Assembly (NCBI RefSeq): GCF_034190915.1
Contig: NW_026947484.1
Span: 135,444,982 to 135,508,981, forward strand
Origin: Cavia porcellus
Taxonomy: Eukaryota > Chordata > Mammalia > Rodentia > Caviidae
Direction of reading: 5' to 3'
DNA: 64,000 nucleotides
Part shown: in pieces, positions 33,608-45,782 of the stretch
Numbering within the stretch: position 1 is the stretch's first letter
How the letters are laid out: each line of letters opens with the position of its first letter
Notes under the pieces: generated by a model
What the model was told of the DNA's origin: nothing
The model's database searches: none
What the model saw: the letters and a program-made list of their open reading frames with translations, nothing else
Program-made: the position numbers and the translations under genes

Positions 33608-33623
33608 AAAAAAATATGAACCT
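33608..33623 (+). repeat. Target-site duplication, right copy
   Basis: This is an exact match of 33055-33070, directly after the A-rich end of the insert. Confidence 0.8.
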
Positions 33624-33894
33624 CGATTCCCAGTCTTCCTCTCATGAAGCTACCTGAGATGTATGTTCCCCTAATGGCTGATGGTTATGTCAAACGTATA
33701 ATCATCATTTTTGCTCATGTGCTTTTCTACAGCTCTTCTTTCTCTGGTCCTCTGTAGTCCCCTTGCCTAATGTCCATTTTATATCAGTTCATTATATTCT
33801 CCTGCTGAGGCCTATTTCATGATATGATTATTATAGCTTCACAGGCCAGAATAGTGCAACAAAGAGTCATTTGTTTCCTGGCTTTCTCTCTGAA

Positions 33895-34080
33895 TTTCTG
33901 AGGGGACATTGGCTAATTCCCTTCATCTCTTTAAACCCGAATTTCCTCATCTTTGAAATGAGGATAATGCATGTTCTAAGTACTGCTTGGTAGTGGTGAG
34001 AATTCAGAGATAATGACTGTCACAGAGATTGGGAAAGTTGGTAAGTGGATGTGAAAACATAATAAGTATTTATCATTATT
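33895..34080 (+). mobile_element. MIR SINE
   Basis: GGACATTGGCTAATTCCCTTCATCTCTTTAAACCCGAATTTCCTCATCTTTGAAATGAGGATAAT keeps the MIR core order (a CTC-TTT-CCTCAT-TGAAATGAGGATAAT pattern). Confidence 0.75.
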
Positions 34081-34189
34081 TTATGAGATTCAGTATTCAT
34101 CATATTTGCTTATTTATGTCATTGTCCAAATACCATGAACCTTACTCTGTCTGTCCTTATTTCATATGGAAATGAAATACTGGTTATCA

Positions 34190-34330
34190 CCATGTTCCTC
34201 CCAAGAGCCATACTCCAGGTAAAGCGTAATGTTATCTTTTTTTCTGTCTTTACACTCTTCATGAGACTGAGGAGGAAACCCAGGTTGGGAGAGTTCAGGT
34301 AGCCTTGTCAAGGTCACATTGTTTATGGGG
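34190..34330 (-). mobile_element. MIR SINE, diverged
   Basis: GAGACTGAGGAGGAAACCCAGG...CTTGTCAAGGTCACATTG is the reverse complement of the MIR core. Confidence 0.5.
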
Positions 34331-36580
34331 TGGGGGTGGGGGCACCTGGAAGGGGCTTCCTTTCCCTCATTTAATGAGTACAGTGACTTTTCAGAAATGA
34401 AGAAGCAAAGGTTTAGATGGAGGAAAGAGACAGTTACACTGGGTCATGTCTATTTTTATTTGCAATAATCGAAAGAAAGCAAAACAACAACAAAATGTTG
34501 AAGATAGCCTGAGCAACACGCATGAACCTGAAAGAGCTGAACTGGTCTCCTCAGTTTTTTCTCTGGGATATTTGTCTCCTCTGAGTTTGGGTGTGGGTGT
34601 GACCTGACCGAGCATATGCTCCACTGAAGGAAAGAGGAAACAGGTCATCGTCTGCCTTGCAGGCTGCACTGACAAAGGAGAAACCTCAGGAGTCCCAAAG
34701 ACAGGCCTTTTCCCCATAGGAACCTTTGCTGAGCTCTGGGCATGCTGATAAGTAGGCTCACTCAGTCTTGGGTTGAGCTTTCCTCCTCGCGGTCCAGTTA
34801 CATTCTGTGATCCCTGTCTGCAGTTGAGGGACCCAAGAATCCCAGCTGGTGCTCCCATCAGTTTTCATATTTTTTTTTGCACCAATGCTGCCTGGATTTC
34901 CAGAGGTTTTTCCTCAAACATTGGCGCCCTCTGCTGTCAGAGATCAGCTTTGTGAGAATTTGAATTCTGTCCCCACCACAGTGCTCTCCTCTCAAGAATC
35001 CTTAATGACAGCAATCAAATTGGCGCGGTGGGATTCCTTCTTCTCCTCAGTGTTCAGTGTCTAGATTGGTAGATGCCTGCAGCTGCAAGGTCTTCCCTGC
35101 AAAGCACTCAGCGGTCACTTTACAGGGCTGTTGTACATTGCTAAATTAGTGTAGGAAGTGCTTAATATTGCCTGTCATATAGTTAGTGCTCTATAAGTAG
35201 TGATAATGGCAGTGGCTTTTGTTGTAGGGCACTCTGACCTGCCCAAGTTCCTCAAAGCGACCCAGCACGGAGTGCTTCTCTCTTGCTCTAGGTGTCCCCA
35301 GGTGTGCAGATAGCCCAGTGTTCCCTGCAGCAGGACACCAGGAAGGAGGCCTACTGCACAAAGCTGAGGCAGAGAAAGGCCTGAGCTAGGGAGAGGACTT
35401 CAGTCCTGGTCTGTTAACAAGCTAGCACTGGCTTGTGGAGATCAAGATGTTGCTGAAACTGTCTCTGGAAAATGCCTAACTGAAGGCTGTACCTTGGCCT
35501 CTAAGAAGATGAATCTCTAGTCTCCTTTCGATGGAGGCACTCAGAATGAACTGATTAAAGGAGAATAGACAGTGGAAAACGATTGGCCAGCTTCTTTTTG
35601 TCCTATGTAGGATAAATGTTCCTAGTGTGTGTTGGGGAATCTGTGGGTGTGCAGGATAAAGAGCTGCCTGAGGGCCTCCTGGTGCCATGCTCCTTGTAAA
35701 GATGGCAGCTTGGTTCTGAGCCCCAGCTCCACAGGGTACTCAGCCTTTCAGAGCCCGTGGGTTCAGCTCTGGATGGCTATCTTTTCCTGTTTTCTGGCTT
35801 CCCTAACCCTTAGGTTCCTGGGTTTCCAGCACCCCAGAAGCTGGTTCATTCTAGGGTCTAGGAAGACTGCCTGCCACTCTATTTTGAAAGCACACTGTGT
35901 CTTGGGCACCTCTTTGTATTTGTGTGATTCTTGGCCCTGTGTCTCCTGTGGGTGCTGCTAGGGATCCACTCTCTCCCCATCTGCCCTCCCTCTGCTTAGG
36001 CTCCAGTGGCTGTACCTGTCTGCAAACCCTTGGGCTGCTCCAAGCACCACACAGGGAGGCAGCCAACAGCAGCCATGGTGATGGGTCAAAGTCCGAACTT
36101 CCTGTGTGTTCCTGGGAAGCCACCAGGCTTAGGGGTACGTGCAGGCTAAGAACAATGTTTAGTTCCTGTCCCAGTGAGCACAATAATTTGTTGTAGTTGT
36201 TTTTCTTTAATACTTGCTATCAGGTTGCCACAAACATGGATTTAGTTTTGGGTTTTGTGACTGTTTTCTTGTAGATAAAATCTAAATTGTTCGGTTAAAT
36301 TTGAATTTTACGGAGACAAGGAATATCTTTTTTGTTACTTTCAGTATATTCCAGATATTGCATACCTTAAGAATGTACCGGAAGAAACCATTCTTTATCT
36401 GAAATTCAAATTTAACTGGGTATCTGGTATTTCTAGTTATATACTCTGGCAACTCTATTCTGGCCCAAGCTCAGGAACTTTTTGAACTTTCTAGGGGAGA
36501 TTACTGGCCTGATGGCAGGGTCTTTGCCTACCTGTAGGAGAACCATAATCAAAAATTTCATGTCAGACTGGGAGTTTCAT
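34331..36580. other. Mostly unique sequence
   Basis: GC-richer intron-like or intergenic sequence. A short MIR-like tail lies at about 35130-35210. Open frames of about 100-155 codons at 34391-34858 (-), 35629-35961 (+) and 35851-36183 (-) have no recognised domains and I found no matching splice-site chain. Confidence 0.35.
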
Positions 36581-36581
36581 T

Positions 36582-36583
36582 TT

Positions 36584-36643
<60 letters not shown>

Positions 36644-36657
36644 TCCTTCTTTGTTTC
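36582..36657 (+). repeat. CTTT microsatellite (tail of the adjoining B1)
   Basis: About 17 near-perfect CTTT units. On the - strand this is the AAAG-rich tail of the B1 SINE that follows. Confidence 0.9.
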
Positions 36658-36812
36658 TTTTTATATGAGAGGGGGTCTTACCATGTAGTATAGACTGGCC
36701 TAAAAGTGTTTATGCAGCCCAGGCTGGCCTCAACCTCACAGCAATCCTCCTGTCTCAGTCTCCCGAATGCTGAGATTGCAGGGGTGTACCACCAGGCTTG
36801 CCAGAGTGGGAG
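36658..36812 (-). mobile_element. B1-like SINE
   Basis: On the + strand: GGGGTCTTACCATGTAG, GCAGCCCAGGCTGGCCTCAACCTC, GCAATCCTCCTGTCTCAGTCTCCCGAATGCTGAGATTGCAGGGGTGTACCACCAGGC. This is the reverse complement of a 7SL-derived SINE and is well preserved. Confidence 0.9.
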
Positions 36813-37914
36813 CTTCTTAAAGGTAGGCCTCGTTTACCCTCCCACTGACACACTTCTGATACTTTTCTGGGTGTGTAGTCTCCATTTAGGGCTCAAGGAG
36901 CTTGGGGCTCTTCATGTTCCAAATAGCTGGGACTGATCAGGGCCTAAACTGCAGGTACCCTAGTGCTAGCTGCCTGCTCTAGGGACCACACTTCCTGAAA
37001 TGGTATCAGCCTTTGAGAGGCAGGAAACATGGAGAGGAAATTCCTTGAAATTACTGGTCTGGTGATGGCTGTGGAGATTTGCCCAGAGCTGAATGGGTTT
37101 CCTCTGGGTGTCTCCTGTCATTTTGCCGAACACAGAGGTACAGTTTATCTCTTCTATTGCATGTGGTGTAGGGTAAGGAAAGGGACTGGACACTGCTTCC
37201 TACCTAATGGTTTCTCAGTTTCTTGGCTTATGCCTCATCTCAGAGCACAAGTGGCAACTGCTGTGCTGTGTAGATGGGGAAGGATGCAGCAGAGTTTGGA
37301 GGCTAATGAAGGCAAGAAGAAGCTAGGACAAGGCTTTGGCCGCTCAGTCCAGTGCTCAGCACTGGTGACCTTCCTGGGGCAGAGGTGGATTCTGAGATGG
37401 GAAGAAAGCCTCTCTGGTAACAGTAGTGGGTCATACTTTCGTTTTCAGCAGACAGGGAAGAAAATGTCTTAGGGGAATATTCACTGGAGGGAAAGTCTGA
37501 ACACTTCAAATCAATGTTAGTGATCATTCCACTGAGCGGAGGTCAGAACTCAGAAGTTCCTGCTTCTGACACACTGATAGCTTGGGTTGATCTCAGGAAG
37601 ACACAGTGGCAGTGGCACCTTCTCGTACGTAAGCTTTGAAATTTCATCCATAGAGATAAAGTAAATTTTATCTTTGGGCCATGAAGCTGAAGAAGGCTTG
37701 AGAAGCCTGGGACCACTGTGTGACAGCCTCAAGGCTTGCTGGTCTTGTTCCTTGCCTTCCTGTAGCTCTGCTCTCCTTCCAGAGAGCCTGTACCAGTGTG
37801 TAGATGACCGCAGATCCTGCCCTCTTAGAGGATACTCTGGCTGCCCCAGCCTCCTGGGGCTCATCTGAAAGGGAGACTTTCTTCTTTTAAATGTGCAGCT
37901 CTCTCAGCTTCAGA
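36813..37914. other. Unique sequence
   Basis: No repeat was identified. The 147-codon frame at 37029-37472 (+) and the 104-codon frame at 37550-37864 (-) have no recognised domain. Confidence 0.35.
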
Positions 37915-38026
37915 AGCTTAGCAACTTAGCAAGACCTTGTGTCAAATACAAAGTAAAAAGCGGTTGGACATGTAGCTCAGTGTGAGGGCCCGGGTTCCAT
38001 CCCCAGTACAAGGAGTACGAGGAGTG
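37915..38026 (+). mobile_element. B1+ID composite SINE
   Basis: A 7SL-like right end (AGCAACTTAGCAAGACCTTGTGTCAAATAC) runs directly into a tRNA-like ID part (GGTTGGACATGTAGCTCAGTGTGAGGGCCCGGGTTCCATCCCCAGTAC). Composites of this form are characteristic of squirrel- and beaver-related rodents. Confidence 0.8.
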
Positions 38027-38033
38027 GTGTGTG

Positions 38034-38068
<35 letters not shown>
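38027..38068 (+). repeat. TG microsatellite
   Basis: About 20 TG units with one CG, directly downstream of the composite SINE. Confidence 0.9.
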
Positions 38069-38289
38069 TTCTGCTTTAGCCCGAGTTCTCCTTCCAGCCT
38101 TGCCCTCTCTGTCTCCCATTTTCATACTCTTTTTTGCTACACTTCAGATCTGTGTCTGCACCTCGGAGTCCTCTGTTGGGGCTTGCTGACAGCTGGAGGG
38201 ACACTCTTGAAGACTGGTATTTCTAAAGGCAGCCCCTTCCCTTGGGCTATTTTGTTCTTTCGCCCACCCCTTGCCTATCTGGCAGATCT

Positions 38290-41200
38290 TTTACTTTTTT
38301 ATTTTAATGAGAAAAACACAGGAAAATAAAGAGGCAAGCAAACAAACAACAAAATTAAACCAATAACAACAACAAACAGAAATGATAAAGCATTTGAAAA
38401 CAAGATGATGAGAATTTAGCCATGGAGGTTGTATTCCATATTGTTATCTTCAAAATAGTTGCTGTGGTTACCAGATACAGGCATGCAAGATGGGTCAAAA
38501 AATATAATTTCTCTCTGAGAGTTTCTTTTACATTTACTTATATCTATTGCAACTTTTGTATCTTATTTACTTTTTCTGTTTCTTACACTAGGGAGACAAT
38601 ACAGTATTTACACATCTGAATTTGATTGTTTCACTTATGAGTATGGTCTCAAGTCACATCCTGTAAAAACTTCCATGTGGTCTTTCTTTGTAGCTGAGTA
38701 GTACTCCATTGTATAAAAACACCACATCTTTTTTATGCATCCTTTTGTCAGTGGGCATTTAGGTTGTTTCTAAGATTTAACTATTACAAATAGTGCTGCT
38801 ATAAACATGGGTGCACACATATCACTGTGAATGACGTTTTTAATTCTTTTGGGAAGGTACTCAGAAGGGTAATACCTGGGTTGAATGGAACCTCTACACC
38901 TAGTTTTTTGAGAAATCTCCACACTGATTTCCAGAGTGGATATACCAGTCTACACTCCTCTCAACAATGGACAAAGTTTCTTTTTTCTCTGCAGACTTGC
39001 CAGCATTTTTTATTGGTTAATTTCTTGACATTAGCCATTTTTTTTGGAGTGAGATGATATCTCTGTGTTGTTTTAGTTTGCATTTTTTGAATGACCAATG
39101 ATATTGAACATTTTTTCATAGGTTTATTTTCCATTTGCACTTCTTCATCTGAGAATTGTATATTCATCTCAGATGCCCATTTTTGGATTGGGTTTTTAAA
39201 TTTGGGGGCCTGATTTTTTTCTGTTCTTTATATGTTCTAGGTAAAGTCCTTTGAGGGATAGTTGACAAAAATCTTTTTCCAATTGTGACTTTTCTTTTCA
39301 CTTTGTTGGTGATTTCTTTTGTTGTGAAAAAGTTTTTTAATAAAATGAGATCTCAATTGTTGATTCTTTCAAGTACTTCACATGCAGTTTGATTTTTGTT
39401 CATGACCTCTGCCTACACATATGCCATCAAGATTTCTACCCACTTTGTCTTCCAGTCAGTTTAGTGTTTCTGTCTGAATATTTAGATCTTTGATCCATTT
39501 TGACTTTAGTTTATGGTGTATGGTGTATGGTGTATGGTGTATGGTGATAGGCATGGATCTAGTTTAAGTCTTCGGCATGTAGAAAGCCAGTTTTCCCAAC
39601 ATCCCTTATTAAAGAGGCTGTCTTTGTTCCAGTGAACATGTTTGGACCCTTTGTCAAAGATAATGTAGCTGAGTATGTTTGTAGTTGTGTCTGTATCTTC
39701 TGTTCTGTTGCATTGATCCTCAGGTCTGTTTTTTGCCAGTAGCACGCTAATTTTATTATAATGTTTTTGTAGTAAAATTTCAAGTTTGGGATTGTGATGC
39801 CTCCTGCCTTGCCTTTGTTGCCTAGGATTGCCTTTGCTATTCTAGGTCTCTTCCGGTTCTGTATGAATTTTAGGAATGTCTTCTCTCGATATGTGAAGTA
39901 TGCTAATGGTATTTAATTGGAATTGCGTTAAATCTGTATAAGAGTTTTGGGAGTATGGCCATATTCACAATGTTTATTCTTCCTATCCACGAGCCAGGAA
40001 TATCTTTACATTTTCTGAATTCCTCTTCAATTTCTTTTTCCAGAGTACTATAATTTTCAATATATAAATCTTTTACTTCCTTCATTATATTGATTCCTAA
40101 GCATTTCACTTTTTTTGATGTTATTGTGAAGGATGTGGTTTCCCTAATTTCTCCTTCGGTGAGATTGTTGTTTGTGTACAGGAATGCTATTAATTTTCGA
40201 GTATCGACTTTATATTCAGCTATGCTGCTGAATTGGTTTATTAAGTCTAGAAGTCTATTAGTGGAGGTTTTAGGGTCTTCTACCTAGAGTATCATGTCAT
40301 CTGTGAATAATGATAATTTAATTTTTTCCTTTTCTATCTTTATTCCTTTTCTCTCTGTTGTCTAATTATTCTGGATAATGTTTCCAGAACTATATTGAAT
40401 AGGAGTGGTGATAGTGGACAACGTTATTTTGTTCCTGATTTTAGAGTGAAAACTTTCAATTTTTGTCCATTTAGTATGATGTTAGCTGTTGGTTTATCAT
40501 AGATGGCTTTTATCAGATTGAGGTAAAGACCATCTATTCTGATTTTCTCTCTGGCTTTTACCATGGATGTGTGTTGAACTTTTATCAATAGCTTTTTCTG
40601 CATCTCTTGAGATGATCATGTGATTTTTGTCTTTAGCTCTGTCAATATAGTATACTACATTTATTGTTTCATATATATTGAACCATCCCTTAATTCCTGG
40701 GATAAATCCCACTTGGTTGTGGTGTATAATCTTCTGCTGATTTGGTGAATTCTGTTTGTTAGTATTTGATTGAGATGTTTTCCATCTATATTTATTAGAG
40801 ACATTGGTCTGTAGTTCTCTTTTTTTTTTTGGCTGGTTTTGGTATCAGGTTAATATTTGCTTCCCATAATGAATTAAGGAAAATTGCTTCCCTTTCAATT
40901 TCATTAAAGAGTTTGAGGAGTATTGGTATTAAATCATCTCTGAATTTCTTGTAGAATTCAGTTGTGAATCCATCAGGATGTGGGCTTTTTTGTTGGTAAG
41001 TTTTAAAATACATTTTCAGTTTTGTTAAGTGATATTGGATTATTCAGAGTTTTATATCTTCTTGATCCTGCTTGGTAATTCATATGTTTCTAGAAATATG
41101 TCCATTTGTTCTGTGTTTTTAATCATATGAGAGTAAAGGTTTTCAAGTTAGGTATTAGTGATCTGTATGATTTTTAGGCTTTTTATTATTTATTGCATGA

Positions 41201-43235
41201 ATTTGAGCTTTTTCTTTCCATTTTTGATCAGGTTGGCTAGAGGTTTATTAATTTTATTTATTCTTTGAAAGAACTAACTTTTTCATTGATTAATTCTTTG
41301 TGTTATTTTCTTAGTCTCAATTGCATTAATTTCTGCTCTCATTTTTATAATTTCCTCCCTTCTCTGGGATTTGGCTTGACTTTTTCTTCTTTTTCTAGAA
41401 GTTTGAGGTACAGCATTAGATTATTTGTGCTCACTCTGTTTTCCTGATGTGAGTATTCACTTCTATAAGTTTCTCTCTGAGGATTGCATTCATTGCATCC
41501 TACTGGTTCTGATAATTTGTATTTTCATTTTCATTTGATTGCGTATATTGTTTAATTTCTTCTGTGACCCATTGGTTGTTCAGTACTGTGCTATTTAATT
41601 TTCATGTTTATGGAGATTTTGTGATTTGTCATTAATTTCCAGTTTCATTGCCCTATGGTAAGATAATATACATCGGATAATTTGCATCCCTTTGCATTTA
41701 CTTAAGCATATTGTATGGGCTAACATATTGTCTGATTTAGAGAACTTCTCATGTGCAGCTGAGAAGAATGTGTATTCTGATGTTGTTGGGTGGAAAACTC
41801 TGTACATGTCTACTAAGTCTATTTATTCACAAGTTTGATTCAGTTATGTTATTTCTTTGCTGAATCTTTAGTTGATCTGTCTCTTTGTGACAGTAGGTGT
41901 TAAGGTGCCCTGTTATAATTGCATTATTGCTTGATTTTTCATGTCTATTAATATTTTCTTACACATAATTGTGTGCTCTCATGTTTGGTACACATATATA
42001 TGCATCATTTTTATCTCTTCCTCTTGAACTTTCCCCCTAACAAATGTGTACTGACCTTCTTTATCTTTTTTGATCATTTTTGGTTTGAAGTTCACATTGT
42101 CTTCCAACAGAATTCTACCTCTGCTTTTTTCTGGGTTTCTGTCACAAGGAGTATTGTTTTCCATCCTTTGACTTTCAGTCTATGGATTTCCTTTGAGATA
42201 ATGTATTTCTTGCATACAGCATATTGTTGGATTTTGTTTCTTGATCTTCTCTGTCAGTCTGTTTCTTTTGATTGGTGAGTTGAGGGCATTTACATTAATG
42301 AATATAACTGATATGTATTGATTTATCTTTGTCACATTATCATTCTGCTGTTGGTTCCATACTTTCCCCTCTTGCTTGTTGGCTTGTTTCTGTTGCTCTT
42401 GGAATTGTGGTCATTTTTATCTCTTTCTAGAGATTCTTTCCATACTCTTTGTAAGGTTGGTTGGGTCATCATGAAGTTCTTCATTTGTTCTTGTCATGGA
42501 AGTATTTTATTTTTAAAGATAGGTTTTCAGGGCAGGTCAATCTGGATTGGATGACGTTTACTTGAAATACTTCCTTCCATGCCCTTCTTGACTTGATGGT
42601 TTGTCTTGAAAAGTATGCCATGATTCTAATAGGCTTTCCTTTATAGGTAATTTGTTTCTTTTCCCTAGCAGCTTTCAACATTTCTGCACTTATGCTGAAT
42701 TTCTGGGATCTTGATTATTTTATGTTGAGGATTATATTTGTTTTGGTTAGGGCTAATTGGAATTTGGCTGCATGTCAAATAGTTTTCCATATTTGGGAAA
42801 TTTTCTGCTATTACTTATGCAAATAGTCTTTTTGTCTCTTTTCTCATTGCCACTTATCAGTCTTATATTGTTTCTGTTTGCATCATCTTAGAGCTGTTGA
42901 ATTATTTCCTGATTCCTTGTTATCTTTTAAGAGATCTTTCCTTTCATAATTACTAACCACAATCTTGTGTTCAAGGTCTGAGGCCCTGTCTTCAATTTCA
43001 TTCATGCAGTTTTGTGAGCTTTCTGTGAAATTTTCACTTGCCTGGATATTTCCTTGACTCTGTTTCATGTATTCTAATTGTTTTCTGTATTGTTCATTTA
43101 AGGTTTTCATTACTTTCGTATGCTTCTCTTTTTTGAATCTATGTATTTTTTTGGATATACTCACCAATTCTTTCATTGTGTTAATAATTTCTGTCTTTAT
43201 CTGAGAGATTATTTTTGAGTTTGACATTTTTTCTC
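38290..43235 (-). mobile_element. Near-complete L1 lacking its 5' UTR
   Basis: On the - strand it runs from ORF1 (start MSNSKIISQIKTEIINTMK near 43227, further pieces to 42481), through the endonuclease (about 41600-42280) and RT (about 40000-41010), to the C-terminal part (38800-39770). It then has one repeat-type 3' UTR unit and an A-rich end near 38290. Stops and frameshifts are frequent in ORF2. The 5' end is cut at or just before the ORF1 start. A TATGGTG microsatellite sits inside the ORF2 region. Confidence 0.85.
39513..39547 (+). repeat. TATGGTG minisatellite within L1 ORF2
   Basis: Five consecutive 7 bp units, the first starting TTTATGGTG. The expansion interrupts the ORF2 reading frame of the host L1. 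Confidence 0.85.
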
Positions 43236-43574
43236 AGCATGATTCAGTTCCACCAATTTTTCCACAAATACAAATATTTCATTCTTGTTTATAGTTAGAT
43301 GATATTCTAGTGTGTGTATCTCAAATTTTCTTCATCCATTTGTCTATTGATGAGCACTTAATTTTGTTCCATATTTGGCTATTGTGAATTTTGCAGCAAT
43401 AAACATTGGTTAGCAGGTATTTCTATAATATGCCTTCCTTTAATTATTTCAAGTATATACTAAAGAATGGTACAGCTGGATCAAATGGTAGCTCTATTTT
43501 TAGTTTTTTGAGCAACTTCCATACCACTTTCCATAGTATCTATACTAATTTACATTTCTACTGATATAAGGGAA

Positions 43575-43694
43575 TGAAACCCCCAATCTACTGCACGTCC
43601 AGTATGAGTTTGTGTTCTTTAAATTTGAAGAATGAATTTTAGGGACAACGGAGTTTAACAGCAGGATATATTTAGTGAGAGAAAAAAATATTAT

Positions 43695-43755
<61 letters not shown>

Positions 43756-44240
43756 GGGGCTCCAGTGGTTGCCAAAGACTCTGTCTTTTCTAGGGTCTTT
43801 TATAGAGTAAAACCACAAAATGAGGTGGGTCTAAGGTGGGGAAAACATGGAAATTTGCAAGGTGGGCATAAGGTGGGTTAGAGCTATGGTCAACCAATAA
43901 GATTAATTGCTCAGGTAAAACTTAATAAATCAGGGACAGATGGGGAAGTGAGCCATGTGGCAAGCAGCCATGCATACAGAGCAGTGACTCTTCCTTTAGA
44001 GGGATGGGATAGTGACTCCTGGCTTCTTCAGGGTGATAGAGAGCTATTTAGAATATTAGTCCTTAGGATGTGGGTATATCTGTTTGATCCTTTTGTATTG
44101 AGGTCTGGCCCACAGTGGGAGGTGTCTGTCTCCCCAGCAGTTGCAAGGTATCCGGGCTTCTGCACTGGCTCCTTTGAGGACTCAGCCCTGTCTGACTGCC
44201 TATAATATTTCTATCTAACTAAGTTGCTTATAGCACTACA
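43575..44240 (-). mobile_element. Solo retroviral LTR inserted in an old L1
   Basis: The 666 bp block interrupts the L1. On the - strand it starts TGTAGTGC and ends GGTTTCA. It has a TATA box context (GTTTTACTCTATAAAAGACC, around 43800) and a downstream GA/CT microsatellite in the presumed R/U5 part. I see no exact flanking duplication, so the ends could be off by a few bases. No internal genes remain. Confidence 0.65.
43697..43752 (+). repeat. GA microsatellite inside the LTR
   Basis: About 25 GA units with a single GACA interruption. Confidence 0.9.
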
Positions 44241-44570
44241 AGTAGTATAAAAGAGTTCCTTCCCCTCCCATTTTTGCCAGCATTTATAATTTTTTGTGTT
44301 TTGATGATAGCCATTCTGAATGGGGTGAGATGACATCTCAGTATAGTTTTGATTTGCTTTTCCCTAATGGCTAAAGATGTTACACATTTGTTTATATCTC
44401 TGTTGGTTATTTGTTCTTCTTTTTTAGAAGTGCCTGTTCAATTCATTTGAGCATTTTGGACTCCTGGTTTTTTGCCCTCTGAATTCTTCTTTTCTTTATC
44501 TATGAAACAGCTCATGTTTACAGCTGAGTGAGTTTTCTCAGCCTACTGTCTACTTGTTAAGATTTTGTAC

Positions 44571-44876
44571 CCTCTTAATTTTGTACTATCTATCTCCCTC
44601 AATCCAAACTGGCACAATTCTTGAAAAAAAAACTTCATAAGTTTTTTATATATCAGTTTACAAGATTCCATTCATCAAAAACCATATTCATCATATTCTT
44701 TGAGATGAGATCTTCTCTCCCTTGAGTCCTATGCAGGCTACCTCAGGTAATTACCCTAGTATTCTAAGAAGTTTGAAAAAAAGTTGTATTTTTTGACAGA
44801 GAGTATTTATAAGACATAGTCTTCACATCCTTACAAGGGAGGAAGCATTTTAGAATGGAAGAGGAAGAGCACCTTT
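44571..44876. other. Unique sequence
   Basis: Nothing recognised between the old L1 and the target-site duplication at 44877. Confidence 0.3.
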
Positions 44877-44892
44877 AAAAATCCATTCCTCT
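44877..44892 (+). repeat. Target-site duplication, left copy (element 44893-48420)
   Basis: AAAAATCCATTCCTCT is repeated exactly at 48421-48436. Confidence 0.95.
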
Positions 44893-44904
44893 GAAAACAG
44901 GGGG

Positions 44905-44912
44905 AAGATGGC
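44905..44912 (+). promoter_or_regulatory. YY1-type motif at the element's 5' end
   Basis: AAGATGGC lies 12 bases inside the 5' end, in GGGGGAAGATGGCAGATCG. Human L1 carries a YY1 site with the same core at the same place, where it positions transcription start. Function here is inferred. Confidence 0.55.
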
Positions 44913-45782
44913 AGATCGATAAGTAAGAAGGCACAGAACTTCTCTGAAAGAAACAGCTCAGATGCTAGAATTTACCACTATGGAGAAGACCAGATGAAAG
45001 GAGAGGGATTCTCATGATCCAAGAAGAAACTAAGGCAAAAGAAAAAGAGAAAAAATAAAAGAAAAACATGGATGGAAGGCTGAAGCAAGACGTGCTCTCA
45101 CCAGAGCTGGCCCAACTTGTGGGTATGGCGCTCTTGCTGGAGTTGGTTGGACTCGTGTTGCGGTGCCCTCACTGGAGCCACAGTTGCACTGAAGTCGGGG
45201 GTTGGTGAGCCCAATGGAGAACAGAGCTGACATGGAGACCTGCACTAACTTGCAGTGAGTGCTCAGAATTTGGCCCTCTTGGGAGGAGGGGGGAGGGGGG
45301 CAACTGGATGACATATTAGGTATTGGGCAGGATGGGGCTGAACAAGGAATGGCAATGACTTCAGTTGGCTGCTGCCTGCCCAGAGCAGATTGGTGGGACC
45401 TGTTTGGGCTGGATTGTGCCACTGGCTGGGGCCCAACAGACAGGGATGAAATTGCCCCCAAAGTTGTCCCAAACTGGATCCATCCAAGTGGCACATACTA
45501 ATGTGGTGAAGGCCTCTGCTAGTTGACTGGCTCAGGGGGAGGGACCAGCCTACACCTCCCCTGCTTGCACCTCAGTGACCAACAGCAAATTGGAGAGGGC
45601 AGAAATTCCTAGTCAGCACACTTCAGAAAAACCATCACCAATAAGAAAGGGACTGGGACCTCCACCATACACCTATATGGAAGAAACAAGAAACATGACA
45701 AGAGAAAGAAATAAGAAAAAGCCTCTAGCCAACCCAGGGAATATGGAGCCAGGAAAAAATCAAGGGCAGCAAACATGCAATA

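Larger units (their letters stand above)
43236..44570 (-). mobile_element. Older L1 3' end, split by an LTR
   Basis: Two parts (43236-43574 and 44241-44570) carry the reverse complement of the last part of ORF2, e.g. TGTCTATTGATGAGCACTTAA, ACAGCTGGATCAAATGGTAG and TTTGCCAGCATTTATAATTTTTTG. They are continuous once 43575-44240 is removed. Confidence 0.75.

Noticed and set aside
36482..36688. Ser/Phe-rich repeat protein
   Set aside because: It is a translation of the CTTT microsatellite tail of a B1 SINE.
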